DNA from: Mycoplasmopsis mustelae
Lineage (GTDB): Bacteria; Bacillota_I; Bacilli_A; Mycoplasmatales; Metamycoplasmataceae
Direction: 5' to 3'
Assembly: GCF_004365095.1 (NCBI RefSeq)
Contig: NZ_SOCN01000001.1
Location: forward strand, 248,001-312,000
DNA: 64,000 bases
Part shown: positions 57,662 through 64,000 of the stretch, one piece after another
How positions within the stretch are numbered: position 1 is the stretch's first letter
How the letters are laid out: every line of letters begins with the position of its first letter
The notes under the pieces: generated by a model
Databases searched by the model: none
The model's input: the letters and a program-made list of their open reading frames with translations, nothing else
What the model was told of the DNA's origin: nothing
Made by a program: the position numbers and the translations under genes

Positions 57662-57932
57662 TTGTATCCTTTTGCGTAATTTGTAGTTTTGTTTTTAATT
57701 CATTTTTTTCAAATTCTAAAGTGTTAATTTTAGTTTGCATATCTTGAATTTTTTGTGTTTGTTTTTGAATTAGCAAATCTTTCTGTGCAATTTCAGAATC
57801 CAAAAGTGAAAGTTCTTGATTTAAGTTAATAAAAATTTCATCAACTTCTTCAATATTATAGCCTTCTAAAATAATATGTATTTTTCGTGTTTTAATTTTA
57901 TTAACCATATTATTAATTAATTTATGTTTCAT
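57651..57932 (-). CDS. Small coiled-coil protein (DivIVA-like length and layout)
   Basis: 93 aa. A short basic N-terminus with YNIEEVDEIFINLNQEL is followed by a coiled coil (about residues 38-88). The GYNxxEVDEFLxxL-like start recalls the DivIVA/GpsB N-terminal motif, but the match is short. If it is a DivIVA-like protein it could mark curved membrane or the division site. TAATG overlap with the SpoU gene upstream and 11-base overlap with rbgA downstream. Confidence 0.6.
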   Translation of the reverse strand: MKHKLINNMVNKIKTRKIHIILEGYNIEEVDEIFINLNQELSLLDSEIAQKDLLIQKQTQKIQDMQTKINTLEFEKNELKTKLQITQKDTNAR

Positions 57933-58654
57933 TATCCATTCCTTATTTTATTTAAGACAATTGCTGCAGCAGATGCTACATTTAAACTTTCGAAAGAAAT
58001 CGGAATATAAATTGATTCATCTGCTAATTCTTGTATTTTTGTTGTTATCCCTTGTCCTTCATTTCCTAAAATTATAATAATGTTTTTTTGTTGAAATTTA
58101 ACTGCATTTAATGCCTTGGCGTGCTGATTTAAAATTGTTTGATAGAGATAAAAATCTTTTTTCAATCGCATTAAATCACGATATAAATCCTTTGTTTGTA
58201 AAATATTAACTTCAAAAATCGCTCCTTGACTGCTACGAATCACTTTTTCCGAATAAGGATCTAAATTTTCTATTAAAACACTGTCGAAATCAAATGCTTT
58301 AGCTAAACGAATAATTGTACCCACATTCCCTGGGTCTTGTAGGTTATTTAGTGCAATGATTTTGTTTGCTTTATTAGTTATTAATTTAGTTTTATCGCAT
58401 AATGCCACTACTTTTGAAGCGCTTGATGTATTTGAAAGATATTCAAACAAATAATGTGATAATTTAGTTGCTTGCGGATATAAATTAGAATTTTCGCTTT
58501 CAAAAAGTTGGATAACAATACCTTTTTGTAACGCTATTTCAATTAGATGCTCACCAAAAATTACAAACTTTTGTTCTTGATCACGATATTTCTTATTTTC
58601 TAATTTTTTAAGATACTTAATTAAAGGATTTTGCTTACTTGTAATGCTTGTCAT
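57932..58654 (-). CDS. SpoU/TrmH family RNA 2'-O-methyltransferase
   Basis: 240 aa. The N-terminal substrate-binding part ([16 protein letters not shown]) is typical of 23S rRNA G2251-type or YsgA-type enzymes. SPOUT motifs: NLQDPGNVGTIIR, LGNEGQGI and SLNVASAAAIVL, forming the knotted SAM site. It methylates a ribose in rRNA or tRNA; the exact base is not predictable. It overlaps trmL by 20 bases. Confidence 0.9.
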   Translation of the reverse strand: MTSITSKQNPLIKYLKKLENKKYRDQEQKFVIFGEHLIEIALQKGIVIQLFESENSNLYPQATKLSHYLFEYLSNTSSASKVVALCDKTKLITNKANKIIALNNLQDPGNVGTIIRLAKAFDFDSVLIENLDPYSEKVIRSSQGAIFEVNILQTKDLYRDLMRLKKDFYLYQTILNQHAKALNAVKFQQKNIIIILGNEGQGITTKIQELADESIYIPISFESLNVASAAAIVLNKIRNG

Positions 58655-59174
58655 AAGTTAATAAAAAATCTTTTCCTTTTTCAACTTCATATAATGATAA
58701 GTCTTGAAAATCTAATTGTCGCATTACCTCAAAACCTAAAATACATACACAATTAGCTAAATTAATTGATCGCATTTGTGAAACCATTGGAATCCTTAAA
58801 CAACTGTCTAAATGATTTGATAAAATCTCCTTATTAATTCCAGTAGACTCTCTTCCGAACATTAATCAAATTTCCTTATTTTGCTGATAAATCTGCTTAA
58901 AATCGACATCAGTATAAGTTTTAAGCCCATATCTAGTGATATAATAAATCTTTTTGTCATAATATTTATTATAAAATGCTTCATAATTTTCATGCACTTC
59001 ATGTGGAATATCAGAAAGCATTCTGCCTGCTCCATAACGTTTTAATCATTTTGGATGCAAATCAAAACCCAATGGTTTAATAATGTGTAATTTAGCACCT
59101 AATGCAAAGCAGGTACGAATGATATTTCCTGTATTTGGACAAATTTCAGGTTGATATAAAACCACATTTAACAT
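58635..59174 (-). CDS. trmL: tRNA (cytidine(34)-2'-O)-methyltransferase TrmL
   Basis: 179 aa with two UGA Trp codons. Compact SPOUT fold: [36 protein letters not shown] and [17 protein letters not shown]. Small trmL-type enzymes modify position 34 of tRNA-Leu species. AAAGGAG precedes ATG 59174. It is the first gene of a six-gene overlapping operon ending with pepA copy 2. Confidence 0.9.
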
Positions 59175-60159
59175 AAAACTCCTTTGACAAATCACATCAA
59201 TAAATCAAAAATCTAATTCATACTTGTGTTTAGGATTATTATTTTTAAGGATGTTTAAATACATTTTAAGTTGACTACTTCTTCAAATTTAAATCAAATA
59301 AATATGTTTGTTCAAATTTCTTTACCACAAAAAATTATTTAAGGTTTATTTCATGACTACAAATAGAATGAAAGTTCAAAATGATAATTCATTGTGCCTT
59401 ACTTTCGCCCGTTCTTGTTTACTTTGTTTTTTTTTTTTTTTTACAAGTACTACTACAACGGTTGCCTTTTAATATATCTTATGTTAAATTATATTTTTAT
59501 AAAATTGTAGATAAAGAGTTTTGATTGTGCCCTCTAATAAAAATAGAAAACAGTAATTTAAGACATTTTTATTGGTAATTCTAATAAATTCAAAAGTCCT
59601 TGTACATTGTTTTCAGTTTAGGTGCATTTTAATTTATGTTAAACTAAATATATGGTGGGTCGAGCTAAAAAATTTTTTTAGATTTTTTTCTCTAATAAAA
59701 TATCTTTTACAAGTTCTTCAAAACTTAAATTAAGATTAAAATAAAATAGTTAAAAATATTTCTTATAAAAACATAATTATTTTTTTAGAAAATTTTCCAA
59801 CTATAAAGCGCATATTTTTTAGATTATAATTATCGTGCTTTTGTATATTAATTTATAGATAAAAAAAGATCTCAAAAGAATAATTTTAGTTAAAAACACC
59901 ATTTCTTAATAACTAAAAAATTATGTTGGCACCTTTTCATTAATTGTTTTCAAAAAATAAAATCATCTCTATTTGTCTGATTTTATTTAAAAATCAAAAC
60001 ACTTTGGATAATATTAAAATTCTATAATATTTTTAAATCTCTATTACATTTCTTTAATCCAAGAAAACGAATTAATTCGATAACTTTAGATCTGATTATT
60101 AATCACAATAAAATTATCCTAATCATGTTTTCTTTCATTATTACTCAATTTTAGTGGAA
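59175..60159. other. Gene-free 1-kb stretch with a T16 tract
   Basis: No frame of useful length on either strand, no tRNA and no clear repeat. It holds T16 at 59427-59442. Base composition is mixed: 59370-59470 is notably richer in G and C. It may be a decayed gene or mobile-element site. The trmL promoter must lie at its left end. Confidence 0.5.
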
Positions 60160-60939
60160 TTATAATTTGACATTTTTGTTATTTTTAAATAAATCTACTT
60201 TACGTTCTGTTTTCTCTTTAATTCGTATAAAATTGCTACGATGTGATCAGAGTAAAACAGCTAAGGCTAGTAGATAAAAAATAAAAGTAATATAGAAAAG
60301 ATTTGTTTTTAATCAAAACATATCTCCATATCCATTAAAATATCCTAAAATATCAGCTGATATTCATGGAATTAAGGCAAATAAACCACTAATACTTGCC
60401 GCTAAAGCACTAGATAATGAAACATATTTTCAAAAATATAACACTATAAAATACACAATGATAAAAATAACTACTAAAATAATATTTATGGTTACTAAAA
60501 TCCCAATAATAGAAGCAACGCCTTTTCCGCCTCTAAAATCAAAGAAGACGGGTCAAACATGTCCAATTAGATTACCAATACCTGCAATAATCGGAAATAG
60601 ATATAGCTGATGAGTAATTAAACTCACAGCCCTAAAATCTACCAATTCATCTGAATTTTTTAAACGAGACTGAATATCTTTATTAATTACATAAGAAATT
60701 CCAAATGCAATTAACACTGCAAGAATACTTTTAAAAATATCAATAAACAAAATAAGTGCTGCTATTTTACTTCCTAATACGCGTTTTGCATTTGTATAAC
60801 CGGCATTTTTTGAATGATGTTCTCTAACATCTATTTTAAAAAACTTTTTACCTATAATTAAAGAAGTATTTAATGAACCAATTAAATATCCTAATAACAA
60901 AAACATTAAATTTGTAATAATGCTTAAAAACGTAACCAT
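60160..60939 (-). CDS. plsY: Glycerol-3-phosphate acyltransferase PlsY
   Basis: 259 aa with UGA Trp codons. Multi-span membrane protein. Motif 1 region is GSLNTSLIIGKKFFKIDVR, motif 2 region KNAGYTNAKRVLG, and motif 3 FRGGKGVAS. It uses acyl-phosphate to acylate glycerol-3-phosphate, the first step of phospholipid synthesis. It is longer than typical PlsY (about 200 aa), with a basic C-terminal tail of about 25 residues. ATG 60939 is chosen over the TTG just upstream because AAAGGAT is at the right distance. It is divergent to def. Confidence 0.92.
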
Positions 60940-61019
60940 CAATTATCCTTTCGCCATCATTTATACTTTTATTATAGTTATTTATATTAAAAAAATATAA
61001 ATAATTATATAATAAGAAA

Positions 61020-61583
61020 ATGAAACAAACAAAACAATTTGAAATTAATATTGTGCAACTTCCAGACGCTGTTTTACGTAAAAAATCCAAGGATGTACCA
61101 ATTCCGCTACGACCCGAGGATGTTGAATTAGCAGAAAAAATGATCTATCACATTGATGATTCACAACAAAAAAACAGTCAATTTCGTGCCGGTGTCGGTG
61201 TTGCGGCGGTACAATATGGAATTTTAAAAAACGTTTTTTATGTTTATGTAACAGACGCAAACAATCAAGTGGCGTTTAAAGATGTGTTATTTAATCCAAA
61301 AGTATTTGCTCGTAGCGATAAGCAAATCGCATTAAGTGAAGGTGAGGGTTGTTTGAGCGTAAAAGAAAGCCACCCAAACCAAGAAGGTTTAGTGCATCGT
61401 AGTTATAAAATTGTTGTTGATGCATATAGTTATTATCAGAGAAAATATTTAAGATATGAACTACAAGGATATTTAGCAATTGTTTTTCAACATGAATTAG
61501 ATCACTTAAACGGAAAACTGTTTATTGATCGCATCAATAAAAAAGATCCATTTTTAAAAAAGAAAAAAGCTATCTATTTATAA
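61020..61583 (+). CDS. def: Peptide deformylase
   Basis: 187 aa. Metal-site motifs: GVGVAAVQYG, EGCLSV and QHELDHLNG. It removes the formyl group from new polypeptides. The GIGLAAPQ motif is here GVGVAAVQ, as in other mycoplasma enzymes of this length. There is no SD, and TATAAT-like sequence lies close upstream, so the mRNA may be nearly leaderless. It heads a plus-strand cluster with two membrane-protein genes. Confidence 0.95.
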   Translation: MKQTKQFEINIVQLPDAVLRKKSKDVPIPLRPEDVELAEKMIYHIDDSQQKNSQFRAGVGVAAVQYGILKNVFYVYVTDANNQVAFKDVLFNPKVFARSDKQIALSEGEGCLSVKESHPNQEGLVHRSYKIVVDAYSYYQRKYLRYELQGYLAIVFQHELDHLNGKLFIDRINKKDPFLKKKKAIYL

Positions 61584-61592
61584 AGGAATTAA

Positions 61593-62828
61593 ATGACATT
61601 AACTATCAATAATTATTTTCAAGCAAAACAAGAATCTAGTAATTCGCTTGATACATTAAAAAATATTTTATCTTGAATGGCTCAAAAGGGAAGTTCAATT
61701 AATTTTGAAGTGTTATGGGTGGTCTTTTTCATATTTTTAATTATTGCTTTTCTAATTGGAATTTGATTTAATTGAAAATACTTAATTGTTAAAGCAGTTA
61801 TCATCATACTTACAATTATTTCAGCCTTTGTTTCGAGTGCAATTTTAAAAAACATTATAAATAATGATCCAAAATTAAAAGATTATAGTTCATTAGTAGG
61901 TTCATTAGTAACTATCATAACGATTTTATTTTATCTTTCACTAAGCTTGGTGTGTTGAATTGTATACTTTATCATTTGAATTATTTTATTTTTTGTTCGT
62001 TTTAAAAAACCAAAACGTAAAAAAAGTAAATTAGTTCGCTTTTTGGTGGGCGGTTTAGGTAATGTAGTAATTAGCATTCCTGGTAGTTTAATTCTTTTTA
62101 GTTTATTTTCAGCAAGCGAAAATAATCAAAAATCAACCTCATCATTAACTACAATTTCAAATGCTTTTACAACCAAGATAATGACCGCAAACCAAGGAGA
62201 TTCAATTGCAGGCCTAGGAAACACTATCTTAAACGGAATTTTAGCAGCCGATGAGCTAAAAAACTTATTAGAAATTTTTAAGCTTTCACCACAAGAACGT
62301 AGCAAAGCACAAACAAAAGAAGTTGCAATAAATATAATGCGTATTGTACGTTTTTTAGAAGACCCCAGATTTAATTCTCTACTCAACCTAGCACTTAAAC
62401 GCATTAATTTAACTAATTTATTTCAAAATTTAAACGAAGAAGCTTTTGAAAAAATTAAAATAAAAATAAAAATTAAAACTAAGGTTGCTTTTTCTTCTTC
62501 TCTTTTACGTAATCAACAAAAGGCGCGCGAATTAATTACTAGTTATATCAAAGAAAATACTTCTGAAGTCTTGCAACAGTATGTCATTGGTGATTCAAAA
62601 AATATTTTTGCCTTTTATCAAAGCTTAATTAAGCATATAAATCCTAAAATTGCCAGCAAAATTAATACTTATATTTTAAATATAATCAAAGAAAATAACG
62701 AACTAAATAAATATATTGATGTTAGTGTGGTTGCTAATGCAATTCTTGATGAAATTAGAAAACATAATTTTTATCAAAAAACACAAGCTAAAACAAACAT
62801 TACTCCGATAGAGGTTAAAAATGTTTAA
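61593..62828 (+). CDS. Membrane protein with large Lys-rich C-terminal region
   Basis: 411 aa with UGA Trp codons; AAAGGAATTAA gives a good SD 9 bases after def. About four hydrophobic spans lie in the first 190 residues: VVFFIFLIIAFLIG, VKAVIIILTIISAF, a third rich in Leu and Trp, and GGLGNVVISIPGSLILF. The rest is a polar helical domain (about 190-411) with repeats like LLNLALKRINLTNLFQNL. I do not recognise the family. The next gene overlaps by 8 bases, so the two probably act together. Confidence 0.7.
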
Positions 62829-63738
62829 ACCTAAACAAAATTTTGAAGAACTTCAAATTAAAACTGCGCAAGTTCCTTTAGATGTTGACAAAGAAAAGCG
62901 CGAAGAAGAAAAATATCGTGATGATAGAGGTTTACTCAATCCGGCTAATAATAAAATAATTATTAAAGAAAAATTTATTCGTCGTGTTGGTGCAATATTT
63001 TGAGGAATTATTTTATTAATTGCTATTATTGCTATTTTATTAATTTATTTTTTATCAACAGTTAAAGATAAAAGTTCAGGAATTGCCTTATATATCATTT
63101 TTTCTATATTAATTTTATTTGCTTTGTTTTTTGGAATTCGCTCTTTAATTAATTTTTCTGCTTGAAAACGCACCGAAGCAAATTTTCGTAGGGATTATAA
63201 AGAAGGTGAGACAGCATCAAATATGATGTTTGTGGAAACTTACAAAAACCTTAGTTTAAAAGGGTTAAGATTAAAATGAATTTACATCTTTTTTAGCACA
63301 TATTTTATTTTATTTAATCTATACGTCTTCATTTTTTGAAAAATCGATGTGGTAGAAATCGGAGCTAAGCCGCAAATTCAAAACGGCCAAATTGTTTCTA
63401 ATAGTTTTTACATAATCATACATTTTGCACGACAACTAGATAAAGCTTTCGGTAGTGTTAAGGTTCTTTTAATTATAGATTTAGTAATAGAATTTATCAT
63501 TAGTGTATTATTCGTCGCAGTCCTACTTTATGATCATAAACGCATTCAAGATATAAGTGCTTTTTTTGGAAGCAACGAAGCAAGTGTTAAAATAGCTGAA
63601 AGCGTTAGCGAGCGCAAACGAAAAGAAAATAGAGCTTGATTGATAACATATATCATTATCTTTATTTTAATTGTATTAATTCCTTTTGCTTGAATTTTAT
63701 TCTTGATATACAGACGTTTTATTAGGAGAAAAAAATAA
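62821..63738 (+). CDS. Multi-span membrane protein
   Basis: 305 aa with several UGA Trp codons. A charged N-terminus of about 55 residues is followed by about five hydrophobic spans (IILLIAIIAILLIYFL, IALYIIFSILILFALFF, IFFSTYFILFNLYVFIFW, and two near the C-terminus). A basic tail YRRFIRRKK ends it. It is coupled to the gene before (8-base overlap) and the DJ-1 gene after (TAATG). The family is not recognised; a two-protein membrane complex with its neighbour is possible. Confidence 0.7.
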
Positions 63739-64000
63739 TGAAATTATTAGTTTTTATTGAAGACTTTTTTAATGATATTGAATTAGTTACTCCTTTATCT
63801 ATCTGAAAAAAATCAAATAAATTTAGTCAGATTGATTTTTATCACCATAGTTTAAAATCCGCTAGAGGTCAATTTGGTTTTGCTCAAATTAATAATATTT
63901 TAAACGATATAAACTTAGATGAATATGATTTAGTTTTTATTCCTGGTGGTCGTGGTGCTCAAGATTTACGTAAGAATTTTGATGCATTGGATAAAATCAA
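63738..64000 (+). CDS. DJ-1/PfpI family protein (C-terminus beyond window)
   Basis: The first 87 codons begin KLLVFIEDFFNDIELVTPL, the strand-helix start of DJ-1/PfpI proteins with its conserved Glu. LVFIPGGRGAQDLRKN follows, the GG nucleotide-elbow region. The catalytic Cys segment lies outside the window. The role may be a chaperone, deglycase or intracellular protease; it cannot be decided here. The ATG overlaps the preceding stop (TAATG). Confidence 0.8.

Noticed and set aside
59427-59442. T16 tract as a phase switch
   Set aside because: No gene or promoter begins close enough on either side for it to control anything obvious, unlike the T37 tract at 38 kb.
59175-60159. Replication origin
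   Set aside because: No dnaA or dnaN nearby and no convincing DnaA-box cluster; AT-richness alone is not evidence in this genome.
60848-61479. Minus-strand frames across def and its upstream region
   Set aside because: They overlap def and plsY, which have clear family motifs. Composition is that of antisense shadows.

Overview
The window comes from a mollicute, most likely a Mycoplasma of the hominis group (Mycoplasmopsis/Metamycoplasma type). The DNA is very AT-rich and UGA is read as tryptophan throughout: with UGA as a stop nearly every gene breaks into pieces, and with UGA as Trp they rejoin into single full-length frames. Family identities are from memory of conserved motifs; no database search was run.

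1-14.4 kb (minus): two giant paralogous lipoproteins, each with an N-terminal SGNH/GDSL hydrolase domain followed by well over a thousand residues of repetitive helical sequence. The first runs off the left edge. 14.5-15.3 kb: tRNA-Leu and ptsH (HPr). 15.4-28.8 kb (minus): a tightly coupled oligopeptide-import operon read in the order oppA-B-C-D-F, led by a 1,839-residue PDxFFG-type surface protein with an HEYGH zinc-protease-like motif. 29.0-33.7 kb (minus): aspS and hisS behind a protein that looks like a degenerate phosphohexomutase. 33.9-37.8 kb: DegV, a small membrane protein, tRNA-Arg, rbfA, two overlapping deoxynucleoside-kinase genes (one lacking key motifs), tdk, tRNA-Arg and tRNA-Cys.

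37.8-40.7 kb (plus): long poly-T tracts upstream of a lipoprotein built from four modules spaced about 204 residues apart. 40.7-44.5 kb: PTS IIA (crr), a trigger-factor-related chaperone and ligA. 44.5-56.4 kb: an accessory island between two leucyl aminopeptidase paralogues. It holds two copies of a [subtilisin-like S8 protease + 446-aa lipoprotein] pair, separated by a decayed insertion sequence and a GC-rich 44-bp palindrome. One protease copy carries Asn where the other has the presumed catalytic Asp, and the copies' putative promoters differ by one base in an A-tract spacer.

56.4-59.2 kb (minus): a housekeeping operon of overlapping genes (trmL, a SpoU methyltransferase, a coiled-coil protein, rbgA/ylqF, a YigZ-family gene, then the second pepA). 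59.2-60.2 kb has no recognisable gene. 60.2-64 kb: plsY (minus), then def, two membrane proteins and the start of a DJ-1/PfpI-family gene (plus).

A recurring theme is surface proteolysis and peptide use: S8 proteases, an HExxH surface protein next to the Opp transporter, and two cytosolic aminopeptidases. This suits an organism that scavenges host protein. The best candidates for something new are the duplicated protease/lipoprotein pair with a probable inactive copy, the giant SGNH lipoproteins, the PDxFFG-Opp linkage, the poly-T-preceded four-module lipoprotein, and the phosphohexomutase and kinase pseudoenzymes.
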